This document shows positions 51,351 through 61,609 of a stretch of DNA of 64,000 nt, one piece after another. The notes under the pieces are model-generated. The model searched no databases, had not been told where the DNA came from, and saw only the letters and a list, made by a program, of their open reading frames with translations. The DNA is from Rhizorhabdus wittichii RW1 (GTDB lineage: Bacteria > Pseudomonadota > Alphaproteobacteria > Sphingomonadales > Sphingomonadaceae). Location of the stretch: positions 4,281,501 through 4,345,500 of the forward strand of contig CP000699.1 in NCBI GenBank assembly GCA_000016765.1, in the 5' to 3' direction. Every line of letters starts with the position of its first letter. Within the stretch, counting starts at the first letter, position 1. The position numbers and the translations under genes are program-made.

Positions 51351-52507
51351 GCGAAAGCGCCTTTCAAGGGACGGAGTTCCAGTTTTTCGACGGGGATGGG
51401 TTCGACGATCGGATCGGGGCCGATCCGCTCGACGAGGTCGGCCAGCTCGGCGGCGGCGTCGGGGCGGCCGACGCTGCGCGCGCGCCTGGCGGCGTTGATC
51501 AGCGCCTGGGGATCGAGCGCCAGCTTCTGCATCTGCTTGGCGAGTTCCTGCGGCGTGAAATTCTCCTGCCGGATCGCGCGCGCGCCGCCGACCTGCGCCA
51601 GCTCGCGGGCATTGGCGGTCTGGTGATCGTCGGCGGCGGAAGGCAGCGGGATCAGGATGGCGGGGCGGCCCGCGACGCTGATGTCGGCGATCGTCGATGC
51701 GCCGGCGCGCGCGATCACCAGATGCGCCCAGGCCAGCCGCTCGGGCAGGTCGGTGAAATAGGTGCCGAGATCGGCGGGGATGCCGAGCACCTTATATTTG
51801 CTGCGCACCGTCTCGATGTCCTCGGGGCGGCACTGCTGGGTGACCTGCAGCCGGCGGCGGAAGCCCTGCGGCAGCAGCGCGAGCCCGTCGGGCACCACGT
51901 CGGACAGGATCGACGCGCCCTGGCTGCCGCCGGTCACCAGCACCCGGAAGATGCTGTCGGGGCCGAGATCGGGGAAGGGCTGGTCGCGGATGTCGCGGAC
52001 GATGTCGCGCACCGGATTGCCGACCAGCACGGCCTTGTCCTCGAACTTCGGCTTGAGCCGCTCGACCACCGGATAGGCGGTGGCGATCGCGTCGACCCGG
52101 CCGGCGACCAGCCGGTTGACGCGGCCGAGCACGGCGTTCTGCTCGTGGATCACGGTGGGGATGCGCCGCTTGAAGCCGGCCCGCAGCGCCGGCAACGCCG
52201 GATAGCCGCCGAAGCCGATCACCGCGGAAGGATCGAAGGTCGAATAGAGCTGGAGCGCCATCGCCGTGCCGGCGCGGATGTCGCGGAACGCCTTCAGCCA
52301 TTCGCGCGGTCCGCCGCCCAGCCGGCCGGCCGGGATGACGTGGGTCTGGACGCCGTCGAACAGGCCGGGGATGCGCGCGCCCCGCTCGTCGGTGACCAGC
52401 GCGACGCGGTGGCCGCGCCGCATCAGCTCGGCCGCCAAAGCATGCGCGGGGACCATATGGCCCCCGGTACCGCCCGCCGCCAGGACGAAATGCCGCGTCA
52501 CCGTCAT
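51347..52507 (-). CDS. murG: UDP-GlcNAc:undecaprenyl-PP-MurNAc-pentapeptide GlcNAc transferase
   Basis: 386 residues, GT28. [20 protein letters not shown] is the N-terminal acceptor loop, [16 protein letters not shown] a conserved block, [13 protein letters not shown] and [18 protein letters not shown] plus [16 protein letters not shown] the donor-binding site. Makes lipid II from lipid I at the membrane. ATG at 52507 forms an ATGA overlap with ftsW; a GTG 12 bases earlier is also in frame. Confidence 0.95.
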   Translation of the reverse strand: MTVTRHFVLAAGGTGGHMVPAHALAAELMRRGHRVALVTDERGARIPGLFDGVQTHVIPAGRLGGGPREWLKAFRDIRAGTAMALQLYSTFDPSAVIGFGGYPALPALRAGFKRRIPTVIHEQNAVLGRVNRLVAGRVDAIATAYPVVERLKPKFEDKAVLVGNPVRDIVRDIRDQPFPDLGPDSIFRVLVTGGSQGASILSDVVPDGLALLPQGFRRRLQVTQQCRPEDIETVRSKYKVLGIPADLGTYFTDLPERLAWAHLVIARAGASTIADISVAGRPAILIPLPSAADDHQTANARELAQVGGARAIRQENFTPQELAKQMQKLALDPQALINAARRARSVGRPDAAAELADLVERIGPDPIVEPIPVEKLELRPLKGAFA

Positions 52508-53721
52508 CTGCCGTTCCACCGCACCGTGTAGGTCGCTTCCTTCAGATGGGGATTCTCGCGGGTGAAGGCCAGCAGCAGGCCCATGCCGATCGACAGCGCG
52601 ATCATCGACGAGCCGCCATAGCTGATGAACGGCAGGGTCATGCCCTTGGACGGCGCGAGGCCGACATTGACCATCATGTTGATCAGCGCCTGGAGGCCGA
52701 ACTGGGAGACGAGGCCGGCCGATGCGAGCAGCAGGAAATCATCCTCCTCGCGCAGCAGGCGCAGGCTGACCCGCAGGACGATGGCGAGGTAGAGGCAGGC
52801 GATGGCGATGCAGGCGATCAGCCCGAATTCCTCGCCGATCACCGAGAAGATATAGTCGGTGTGCGGCTCGGGCAGGGTGAACTTCTCGGTCCCCGCGCCG
52901 GGGCCGGTGCCGAGCAGCCCGCCGTTGGTCAGCGTCGCATGGGCGCGGTCGACCTGATAGGTGTCGCCCTGCTTGAACAGGAACTTGTTGATGCGCTCGG
53001 TCGCCACCGAATAGAAGAGATAGGCCGAGACGATCGCGGTGAGGCCGCCCGCGCCGAGCATGCCGAGCAGCTTCAGCGACGCGCCCGACAGCATCAGCAG
53101 CACGATCCAGACCGACGCGAAGATCACCGTCTGGCCGAAGTCGGGCTGCTTCATCAGCAGCGCCGCGATCAGCGCCATCGGCACCACCGATATCAGCGCG
53201 AAGGGCAGGCCGGGATTGCGCGCCCGCAGCGAGAACAGCCAGGCCATGGCGATCGCGAACATCGGCTTCAGGAATTCGGACGGCTGGAGCTTGGCCGGGC
53301 CGATCGAGATCCAGCGGGTGGCGCCGTTGGCGGCGCTGCCGACCACCGGCACCAGCGCGAGCAGCGCGAGGAAGACCAGGCCGCCGATCAGCGCGGCGCG
53401 CCGCGCGATCTGCACCGGCAGCGCCGAGACCGCGAGCATGATCGGCACCGCGATTACCGTCCAGCCGAGCTGCATCCAGAAATAATGGCGCGCCGCGACG
53501 GTGACGCCCGCGCCCGAATAGCGGACCCCGGCGGCGGGCGAGGCGGCGGCGACGGCGATCAGCCCGACGCCGATCAGGATCGTCACCAGCAGCAGCAGGA
53601 CCCGGTCGATCTCCCAGAACCAGCGCGCGATAGGGGTGCGCTTGCCGCGTCCGAAACGCGAGCGCTTGAAGGGGGATTGCGGGGTGGGCACCGAGGACTC
53701 GAAGGACACTGCGACGTTCAT
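52504..53721 (-). CDS. ftsW: SEDS glycosyltransferase FtsW
   Basis: 405 residues, ten hydrophobic segments. A cytoplasmic start (RSRFGRGKRTPIARWFWEID) precedes the SEDS core with GATRWISIGPAKLQPSEFLK (conserved PSE), DFGQTVIFASVWIV (catalytic-region Asp) and SYGGSSMIALSIGMGLLLAF. FtsW polymerises septal glycan with FtsI. The ATG overlaps the murD stop by 4 bases. Confidence 0.96.
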   Translation of the reverse strand: MNVAVSFESSVPTPQSPFKRSRFGRGKRTPIARWFWEIDRVLLLLVTILIGVGLIAVAAASPAAGVRYSGAGVTVAARHYFWMQLGWTVIAVPIMLAVSALPVQIARRAALIGGLVFLALLALVPVVGSAANGATRWISIGPAKLQPSEFLKPMFAIAMAWLFSLRARNPGLPFALISVVPMALIAALLMKQPDFGQTVIFASVWIVLLMLSGASLKLLGMLGAGGLTAIVSAYLFYSVATERINKFLFKQGDTYQVDRAHATLTNGGLLGTGPGAGTEKFTLPEPHTDYIFSVIGEEFGLIACIAIACLYLAIVLRVSLRLLREEDDFLLLASAGLVSQFGLQALINMMVNVGLAPSKGMTLPFISYGGSSMIALSIGMGLLLAFTRENPHLKEATYTVRWNGR

Positions 53722-55205
53722 AGCGGAAGCCCCTCCACCGCGCGACGGAAAGCGTCGCCACGTGCCTCATAGTCGCTGAACTGGTCGAACGAGGCGCAGG
53801 CCGGCGACAGCATCACCACCTCGCCCGGCCGCGCCGCCGCGGCGGCATCGGCCACCGCCTGGTCGAGCGTGCCGCTCTCGGTCACCGGCTTGCCCGCCTC
53901 GCGCAGGATGCGGGCGAACATCGGGCCCGCCTGGCCGATCGTGTAGCCGGCGACGACATGGCCGAACCAGGGCGCGCAATCGTCGAGATCGTCGGTCTTG
54001 GGCAGCCCGCCGAGGATCCAGTGGATCTTCGGATAGGCGCCGAGCGCCGGCGCGGTCGCGGTCGCGTTGGTCGCCTTGCTGTCGTTGACGAACAGCACGC
54101 CTCGCTTCTCGGCGACGCGCTGCATGCGGTGCGGCAGGCCGGGATAGCTGCGCAGACCTTGGTCTATTTGACTATATGACAAACCCAGCAGCCGACAGGT
54201 CTCGATCGCCAGCGCTGCATTCTGCGCATTGTGCGGACCTTGCAGGGCTGGCCAGTTCTCTTGACCTTGCAACGAACTGGACATCACGCGCATCACACGG
54301 CCCATTTCGACGCGGCTGATGACGGGCCGCTGTTCGCCTTGTTCCGTAGTCGCCCAAGATAAAGAGGCTGGATGTATCGGTCGATTTCGAAGCGCGTTGA
54401 TTATCTCGACGCTGGGTTCGTCGTCACCGGCAATGACCGAGATACCCTTCCCCTGCATCGTGAAGAGGCGGAGTTTTGAAGCGGCATAGCCGGCGAAGCC
54501 GTCATAGCGGTCGAGATGGTCGGGGGTGATGTTGGTCAGCACCGCGACGTCGCAGTCGAGGCTCTGGGTGATGTCGATCTGGTAGCTCGACAGCTCGAGC
54601 ACATAGACCCCGCCCGCCGGCAGCGGATCGCGGCCGAGGATCGGCAGGCCGATATTGCCGCCCATCAGCGTGGGAACGCCCGCCGTCTCCAGGATATGGG
54701 CGATCAGCGCGGTGGTGGTCGACTTGCCGTTGGTGCCGGTGATGCCGACGACCTTGTGCGCGGGCAGCGAAGCGCGCGCCTGGGCGAACAGCTCGATGTC
54801 GCTGATCACCGGTACGCCGAAGCTGGCGGCATGGCCGGCGATCGGATGCCGGTTGAGCGGCACGCCCGGCGACACGACGACCCCGGCATAGCCGGTCAGG
54901 TCGATCTCGATCGGGTCGGCCAATACCAAATCCTCCCCGCGCGCAGCGGGGGGAGGGGGACCATCCGCAGGATGGTGGAGGGGGTGGCGCGCAGCGCCAG
55001 CTTCGCTGTCGCCCCCTCCACCGGCTTCGCCGGTCCCCCTCCCCATGCTGCGCATAGGGAGGATTTTTTGGCGCGCCGCCTCGTTCGAGTCCCACGCCGT
55101 CACCTTGGCGCCGCTGGCGAGCAGCGCCTCGACCGTCGCCAGCCCCGACCGGGCGAGGCCGAGGACGGCATAGTGCTTTCCGGCGAAGGCGGGGCTCGTG
55201 ATCAC
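53718..55205 (-). CDS. murD: UDP-N-acetylmuramoylalanine--D-glutamate ligase with in-frame repeat insertion
   Basis: 495 residues, about 45 longer than usual. Domain 1 starts [20 protein letters not shown]; the P-loop [31 protein letters not shown] and [12 protein letters not shown] are intact, so it should be active. Residues about 46-93 ([16 protein letters not shown] onward to AARGEDLVL) are encoded by a 141-bp palindromic repeat (54928-55068) placed in a loop of domain 1. A second oddity is lower GC over about 54155-54485 (residues 240-350). Start is GTG 55205, overlapping the mraY stop (GTGA). Confidence 0.93.
54928..55068. repeat. Compound palindromic repeat inside the murD reading frame
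   Basis: AAATCCTCCCC ... GGGGAGGATTT outer arms, then GGGAGGGGGACC/GGTCCCCCTCCCC and GGTGGAGGGGG/CCCCCTCCACC inner arms, with small hairpins (ATCCGCAGGAT, GGCTTCGCC). Length about 141, a multiple of three, with no stop in the murD frame. Sister copy at 48677-48817 between ddl and murB. Confidence 0.88.
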
Positions 55206-56272
55206 CGCAGCTTCAGCGTGGCGAGGCCGGCGAGGGCGAGGACGAAGGAGATGATCCAGAAGCGGATCACCACGGTCGGCTCGCTCCAGCCGAGCTGTTC
55301 GAAATGATGGTGGATCGGCGCCATGCGGAAGATGCGCTTGCCGGTCCGCTTGTAGAAGAAGACCTGCAGGATGACCGAGATCGTCTCCATCACGAACAGG
55401 CCGCCGACGATCGCCAGCACGATCTCGTGATGCGCGACGACCGAGATGACGCCGAGCGCGCCGCCGAGGGCGAGGCTGCCGGTGTCGCCCATGAACACGG
55501 CGGCGGGCGGCGCGTTGAACCACAGGAAGGCGAGGCCGCCGCCGATGATCGCTGCGGTCAGGATCGTCAGGTCGCCCGCGCCGGGCACGTGCGGAATGCC
55601 CAGATACTGGGCGAATTTCGCGTTGCCGACGAGATAGGCGATGACGAAGAAGGCGAGACTGGCGATCACCACCGGCATGATCGCGAGGCCGTCGAGCCCG
55701 TCGGTCAGGTTCACCGCATTGCCGAAGGCGACGATCACGAACGCCGCGAACACGACGTAGAAGGGGCCGAGGTCGATCACCGGGCCGTTGTAGAAGGGCA
55801 CGTAGAGCTGGGTGCCGTTGCCCGACACGATCAGCCAGCTCGCGAGGCCGGCGATCAGGAACTCGCCCAGCAGGCGGGCCTTGCCCGAGACGCCCTTGGT
55901 GCTGCGCTTCTTGACCTTGTCGTAATCGTCCATGAAGCCGATCAGGCCGAAGCCCAGCGTCACGCCGATGCAGGCCCAGACATAGCGGTTGCCCAGGTCC
56001 ATCCACAGCAGCAGCGACAGCATCACCGAGATCAGGATCATCAGCCCGCCCATCGTCGGCGTGCCGACCTTGGACAGGTGGGTCTGCGGGCCGTCGGCGC
56101 GGATCGGCTGACCCTTGCCCTGGCGGATGCGCAGCCAGCCGATGAAGCGCGGGCCGATGATCAGGCCGATGAACAGCGCGGTCAGCGCCGCCGCCCCCGC
56201 GCGGAAGGTGATGTAGCGGATGAGATTGAGCACGCCCGGGAACCCGAGCTGCTCGGCTATCAGGTAGAGCAT
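55202..56272 (-). CDS. mraY: Phospho-N-acetylmuramoyl-pentapeptide transferase
   Basis: 356 residues, ten membrane helices. [36 protein letters not shown] (DDxxK), [15 protein letters not shown] ([10 protein letters not shown]) and [15 protein letters not shown] (HHH) are the active-site landmarks. Makes lipid I from UDP-MurNAc-pentapeptide. The ATG lies 13 bases within the murF end. Confidence 0.97.
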
Positions 56273-57678
56273 GTCGTCCTTTCGCCGGCCACCGCCTTCG
56301 TGCGCAGATGCGCGACGAGACGCGACAGGCCGATCGCGTTGGATCCCTTGATCAATATGGCGTCGCCGGGCGCGATCTTCGCTTCGATCGACTCGATCGC
56401 CGCGTCGGCGTCGGGCACATGCTCGAATTCGATGCGTCCCTCAAGGGCGTTCGCGAGCGCGGCCATCTCGGATCCGACGAGCAGAGCGAAATCGACCCCG
56501 GCGTCGCGCAGCGGCCCGGCGAGATCGGCGTGATAGCCGGCCGATCCGGCGCCCAGCTCGCGCATCTCGCCAAGCACGGCGAGCCGACGGTCGGCGCGCT
56601 CGCGGCCCAGCATCTTGATCGTCGCGGCCATCGAGGCGGGGTTGGCGTTGTAGCTCTCGTCGATCAGCAGCGCCTCCCCCGATCCCACTGCGCCCGATCC
56701 GACCGCAATCGTGCTGCGCTGGCCGCGGCCGGGAAGCCCCTCCATCTCGGCGAAGGCGAGGCCGGCGGCGGCGAGGTCGCCGCCCACCGCCCAGACGGCG
56801 GCGATCACCGCCATCGCGTTCGACACCCAATGCTCGCCCGGCGGGGCGATGGTGAAGGTCAGTTCGGCATCCGGCAGGACCAGCGACAGCAGCGTGCCCC
56901 GGTCGAGCGGGATCACGTCCTGCGCATGGACGTCGGCGGCGCGGTCCATGCCGAAGGTCAGGATGCGCGCGGCATGGGGTTTCGCTGCGGCGATCAGCCG
57001 GTCGCGATGCGGGCTGTCATAGGGGATGATCGCGACGCCGCCGGGCTGCAGCCCTTGGAATATCTCGCCCTTGGCGTCGGCGATGTCGGCCTCGCTGGCG
57101 AAGAAGGCGCTGTGCGCGGGGGCGATCGCGGTGACGATGGCGACGTGCGGGCGGACCAGCCGGGTCAGCGCCGCCAGCTCGCCGCTGTGGTTCATCCCCA
57201 TCTCGAACACGCCGATCCGGGTGTCGGCGGGCATGCGGGCGAGGCTCAGCGGAACGCCGGTATGGTTGTTGTAGCTCTTGACCGAGCGATGGACCCGGCC
57301 GGGCAGGGCGCGGTCGAGGCAGGCGTAGAGCGCTTCCTTGGTGCCGGTCTTGCCGACCGATCCGGTGACGCCGATCACCCGGCCGTGCATCCGATCGCGT
57401 GCCGCGGCGCCGAGCGCGTCGAGCGCCGCCATCGTGTCGGCGACGCGGACGTGCGGTCCGTCGCAGGCGTCGGAGACGATTGCGCCCGCCGCGCCGGCGG
57501 CGAACGCCTTGTCGAGGAAGCGGTGGCCGTCGGTCGTCTCGCCCTTCAGCGCGATGAACAGGTCGCCGGGGCCGACCTCACGCGAGTCGAAGGTGACGCC
57601 GTCGGTGCGGAAATCGCCATAGACCTCGCCGTCCACGGCGGCGGCGATGTCGAAGGCCGTCCAGAGGGGAGCGGTCAT
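56260..57678 (-). CDS. murF: UDP-MurNAc-tripeptide--D-alanyl-D-alanine ligase
   Basis: 472 residues. [39 protein letters not shown] (P-loop), [26 protein letters not shown] and [16 protein letters not shown] are all MurF signatures. It adds D-Ala-D-Ala. GGAGGG lies 8 bases before the ATG. The 127-base gap to murE holds a palindromic repeat, the only real break in the dcw gene run upstream of ddl. Confidence 0.96.
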
Positions 57679-57694
57679 GACGGTGTCCCTCCGC

Positions 57695-57787
57695 CGTCAT
57701 TCCCGCGAAAGCGGGAATCCACGGACGCGAAGGTCAGGAGAATGGGCGTGCCGCCGTCCATGGATTCCCGCTTTCGCGGGAATGACG
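57695..57787. repeat. Inverted repeat, GCGAAAGC type, between murF and murE
   Basis: 57695-57724 and 57758-57787 are complementary arms almost identical to those at 42239-42331, each with a CCCGCGAAAGCGGG hairpin. The spacer differs between the two copies. It separates murE from murF inside an otherwise coupled operon. Confidence 0.85.
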
Positions 57788-57805
57788 AAAGGGATGGGGC
57801 GGGAC

Positions 57806-59269
57806 TCATGCCGCGCATTCCCGCGCGACGGTGACGTCGTCGAAGGGCAGGACGCGCATCTGGTCGCCGGCGCCGACGATCTGCCCCTGTTCATGGCCCT
57901 TGCCGGCGATCAGGACGATGTCGCCGGCCTGCGCTTCGGCGATGGCGGCGGCGATCGCCTCGCGCCGGCCGCCGATCTCGATCGCGCCGGTTGCCCCGGC
58001 CATCACGTCGCGGCGGATCGCGGCGGGGTCTTCGCTGCGCGGATTGTCGTCGGTGACGATGGTGCGGTCGGACAGCCGGGCCGATACCTCGCCCATCAGC
58101 GGCCGCTTGCCGGTGTCGCGGTCGCCGCCGGCGCCGAACACGGTGATCAGCCGGGCCTCGGTGTGCGGGCGCAGCGCCTCGATCGCGGCCTCCAGCCCGT
58201 CGGGCGTATGCGCATAATCGACATAGATCGGCGCGCCGGTTCGGCTGATCGCGGCGCGTTCGAGCCGGCCGCGCACCGGCGCGACCCGCTGGAGATTGGC
58301 GAGGGTCAGGCCGATCTCGCCGCCGGTGGCGACGACCAGCCCGGCCGCGACCAGCGCGTTGGCGGCCTGGTAGGCGCCGATCAGCGGCAGCTTCACCTCG
58401 CGCGCCTTGCCCTCGATCTCGAGCTTGAGCGTCTGGCCGAGCGCGGTCGGCGTGCGCTCGACCAGGCGGATCGTCTCCCCGGCCGCGCCGACGCTGAGCA
58501 GGCGGACGCCGCGCGCCCGCACCGCCGCGATCACCTCGACCGATCGCGGATCGTCGGCCCAGACCACGGCCGCGCCGTCCTGGTCCACCACCTCGGTGAA
58601 CAGGCGCAGCTTGGCCGCGAAATAGGCCTCCATCGTGCCGTGATAGTCGAGATGGTCGCGGCTCAGATTGGTGAAGGCCGCCGCGCGCACCGGCAGCCCC
58701 TCGGTCCGATATTGCGACAGGCCGTGGCTCGACGCCTCGAAGGCGGCGTGGGTGACGCCTTCCTTGCGGAGCCCCGCCATGTTCGACAGGAAGGTGACGA
58801 TGTCGGGGGTGGTCAGCCCGGTCGACACCTGCTCGTCGGCGGTGGTGACGCCGAGCGTGCCGATCGAGGCGGCGTGGAAGCCCGCCATCCGCCACAGCTG
58901 GCGGGTCAGCTCGACCGTCGAGGTCTTGCCGTTGGTGCCGGTGACGGCGACCGTGGTGTCGGGGAAGGGCGCGAAGAAGCGCGCGGCAAGCCGGGCGAAC
59001 AGCCGGCGCGGCTCGTCGTCGACGATGTGGACCGCGCCCCCGATTGCGCTGCCCACGGCGACGCCGGGCGCGGAGACGATCGCCGCCGCGCCGTCGGCGA
59101 CGGCCTGGGCGATGAAGTCCTCGCCGTTGAAGCGGCTGCCCCTGAAGGCGCCGAACACCGTGCCCGGCGCGACCTTGCGATGGTCGATCGCGAAGCCGGT
59201 GATCCGCGCGTCGCCGGCGTCCGCGCCGGTCGTGGCCGGAAACCCGGCCAGGAGGTCAGTCAATCGCAT
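57806..59269 (-). CDS. murE: UDP-MurNAc-L-Ala-D-Glu--meso-diaminopimelate ligase
   Basis: 487 residues. FAIDHRKVAPGTVFGAFRG, VAVTGTNGKTSTVELTRQLW (P-loop), FTNLSRDHLDYHGTMEAYF and VTDDNPRSEDPAAI; the DNPR motif marks specificity for meso-diaminopimelate rather than lysine. Overlaps the end of ftsI by 14 bases. Confidence 0.96.
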   Translation of the reverse strand: MRLTDLLAGFPATTGADAGDARITGFAIDHRKVAPGTVFGAFRGSRFNGEDFIAQAVADGAAAIVSAPGVAVGSAIGGAVHIVDDEPRRLFARLAARFFAPFPDTTVAVTGTNGKTSTVELTRQLWRMAGFHAASIGTLGVTTADEQVSTGLTTPDIVTFLSNMAGLRKEGVTHAAFEASSHGLSQYRTEGLPVRAAAFTNLSRDHLDYHGTMEAYFAAKLRLFTEVVDQDGAAVVWADDPRSVEVIAAVRARGVRLLSVGAAGETIRLVERTPTALGQTLKLEIEGKAREVKLPLIGAYQAANALVAAGLVVATGGEIGLTLANLQRVAPVRGRLERAAISRTGAPIYVDYAHTPDGLEAAIEALRPHTEARLITVFGAGGDRDTGKRPLMGEVSARLSDRTIVTDDNPRSEDPAAIRRDVMAGATGAIEIGGRREAIAAAIAEAQAGDIVLIAGKGHEQGQIVGAGDQMRVLPFDDVTVARECAA

Positions 59270-60995
59270 GGACCCCCGTGTCCTTCTTTTCCGGCTTGTA
59301 GACGAAGGGCATCAGGTCGGAGACGTCGATGTCCTTGCTGGGATCGGGAATGACGCCGAGCAGCGGGCCGATCCGGGCGATGACGTTCTTGACCGCCGGC
59401 AGCGCGTTCCACGCGGCGGTGCGGAAGCCGTAGGTCTCGGGAATGCCCTTCGGCTCGTCCATCGTCACCACGACGACGTAGCGCGGCGCGTCCATCGGGA
59501 AGGCGGCGGCGAAGGTGGTGACGAGGCTGCTGTGGATGTAGCGGCCGTTGAGGTTCTTCTCGGCGGTGCCGGTCTTGCCGCCGACGCGCAGGCCCGGGAT
59601 GTTGGCGCCGCGCCCGGTGCCTTCCTCGACGACGAGGCGCATGAGCTGGCGGATGCGGAAGCTGGTCTGCTCGGAGACGATGCGCTTGCCCTGCGGCGCC
59701 TGGCCGGCGGGCAGCTTGAGCATCGTCGCGGGCCGCAGGATGCCGCCGTTGACCAGCGCCGCATAGGCGTTGGCAAGGTGCATCTGGCTGACCGCGATGC
59801 CATGGCCATAGGCGACCGTCATCACCGTGGTGCGCGCCCAGTAGCCCGGCCACAGCGGCTTGCCGCGCGCGCCGAGTTCGAGGTCGACCGGCCGGTCGAA
59901 GCCGAGCTGGCGGAAGAAGGCCTGGGTGCGTTCCGGGCCGATCTCCTCGGAGATCCGGGCGGTGCCGATGTTGGACGAATGGATCAGGATGTCGGGCACC
60001 GACATCCAGCGATTCTCGGGATGGTCGTCCTTGATGCGGAAGGCGCCGACCTGGAGCGGCGCGGTCGCGTCGTAGCGCTTGCCGAAGTCGGTGATCACGC
60101 CATGCTCGATGGCGTTGGCCATCGTCACCACCTTGAAGGTCGAGCCCAGCTCATAGACCGAGCTGACCGCGCGGTTGTAGCGGGCGTCGGGGCGCAGCGG
60201 ATCGTTGCCGACCGGGACGAGGCCCGGCGCGTTCGAGTTGAACACCGGCAGCGACGCCATGGCGAGCACCTCGCCGGTGTGGACGTCGAGGACGACGCCG
60301 GCGCCGCCGACCGCGAGATATTTCTCGGCCGACGTCCGGATCGCGCTTTCGAGCGCGGCCTGCACGCGGCTGTCGATCGACAGCGCGACCGGCTGGCCGC
60401 CATTGGCGGCGCTGGTCAGCCGCTTGTCGAGGAAAGCCTCCATCCCGCTGACCGGCACGCCGCCGATGTCCATATAGCCGATCACCTGCGCGGCCATCGT
60501 GCCCTGCGGATAGAAGCGCTTGGGTTCGGGAACCTCCTCGATCGCCGGCTCGCCGAGCAGGCGGACGGCGTGGATCTTGGCGGGGGTGGCGCCGCGCTCC
60601 AGATAGACGAACTTGCGCCGTCCGTGCAGGATGCGGCGATAGTCGTCGACGCTGCGGCCGGGGAAGAGGCGGGCGAGCTCGACCGCCAGCCTGTCCTTGT
60701 CGCCGATCACGCGGGGCGGGCGGATCGCCAGGCTGATGCCCTTGATCGTCGCGGCCAGCACCACGCCGTTGCGGTCGGTGATGTCGGCGCGCGGACCGAT
60801 CGCCGACACGACCGGCGAGCGGTCGGGCGCGTCGAACACCGCCAGGTAGAGCAGCCGCAGCGCGATCACGCCGACCATCAGCGCGAACAGCAGCATCAAT
60901 ATCATCAGCCGGTAATGGGCGACGTGGACGCTGTCGTTGGTCTTGACGAGGGCGCGGTCGCGCGGCGGGGCTAGCCCGGCGGCGGTCGCGTTCAT
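59256..60995 (-). CDS. ftsI: Septal peptidoglycan transpeptidase (PBP3)
   Basis: 579 residues. One membrane helix (LMILMLLFALMVGVIALRLLY), a dimerisation domain and a transpeptidase domain with YELGSTFKVVTMA (STFK nucleophile), HSSNIGTARI (SSN) and VGGKTGTAEK (KTG). Forms septal cross-links with FtsW. The ATG overlaps the stop of the FtsL-like gene by 4 bases. Confidence 0.96.
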   Translation of the reverse strand: MNATAAGLAPPRDRALVKTNDSVHVAHYRLMILMLLFALMVGVIALRLLYLAVFDAPDRSPVVSAIGPRADITDRNGVVLAATIKGISLAIRPPRVIGDKDRLAVELARLFPGRSVDDYRRILHGRRKFVYLERGATPAKIHAVRLLGEPAIEEVPEPKRFYPQGTMAAQVIGYMDIGGVPVSGMEAFLDKRLTSAANGGQPVALSIDSRVQAALESAIRTSAEKYLAVGGAGVVLDVHTGEVLAMASLPVFNSNAPGLVPVGNDPLRPDARYNRAVSSVYELGSTFKVVTMANAIEHGVITDFGKRYDATAPLQVGAFRIKDDHPENRWMSVPDILIHSSNIGTARISEEIGPERTQAFFRQLGFDRPVDLELGARGKPLWPGYWARTTVMTVAYGHGIAVSQMHLANAYAALVNGGILRPATMLKLPAGQAPQGKRIVSEQTSFRIRQLMRLVVEEGTGRGANIPGLRVGGKTGTAEKNLNGRYIHSSLVTTFAAAFPMDAPRYVVVVTMDEPKGIPETYGFRTAAWNALPAVKNVIARIGPLLGVIPDPSKDIDVSDLMPFVYKPEKKDTGVHAID

Positions 60996-61609
60996 TGCTT
61001 CCCCTTGCGCGCGCGGCCCGGCGCCTCCTCGGCGAGACCGTCCAGGAAGTCGTCGTCGAGCCGGACGGCCCGGACCAGCTTGCGGTCCGCCACCTCACGC
61101 ACCGGCGAGGCCTGCGGCGCCAGCGCCGACGGCGTCGGCTGCACGTAATTGGCCTGGCGCAGCGCGGGCTGCGGCGGCGGGGCGGGGGCCGCCACCGGCG
61201 CGGGGGCGGTCGTGCGGGTCCGCGGCGCCGCCATGCCGCCGTCCTCGATCCGGTCGTAGCTGACCTTGTCGAGCGCGCCATGGCTGGCGACGATCGCCGG
61301 GTCGAGCGGCAGGCGTTGCGGCTGGGTCAGCGCGACCAGCCGGACCGAACTGGTCACGAACTGCTCGGGGCCGGGCGCCTGCAGGCCGTAGACGCTCTGG
61401 TTCCACCGCTCGATCTGGGCGAGGCCGCCGCGCGTGTCGATCTCGGTCCGCAGGCGGCGGATCTCCTGGTTGGTCGCGGCGATCTTGCGCTCGACGCCGG
61501 TCAGCTCGGCGCGCTTCGCGGCGACGGTCTGCGAGATCATGTAGAAGGAGAGGGCCGCGACACAGATGCCGCCCGTCCAGACCACCTCCTTGAAGCGGGT
61601 CGTGATCAT
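60992..61609 (-). CDS. ftsL: FtsL-like divisome protein
   Basis: 205 residues: one membrane helix ([21 protein letters not shown]), a coiled coil ([20 protein letters not shown]) with the [14 protein letters not shown] end motif, then a long Pro/Ala-rich tail ([17 protein letters not shown]). Position between rsmH and ftsI, size of the first half and coiled coil match FtsL, which is poorly conserved in sequence; the tail of about 100 residues is longer than in enterobacteria but usual in this group. Overlaps both neighbours by 4 bases. Confidence 0.85.
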   Translation of the reverse strand: MITTRFKEVVWTGGICVAALSFYMISQTVAAKRAELTGVERKIAATNQEIRRLRTEIDTRGGLAQIERWNQSVYGLQAPGPEQFVTSSVRLVALTQPQRLPLDPAIVASHGALDKVSYDRIEDGGMAAPRTRTTAPAPVAAPAPPPQPALRQANYVQPTPSALAPQASPVREVADRKLVRAVRLDDDFLDGLAEEAPGRARKGKQ

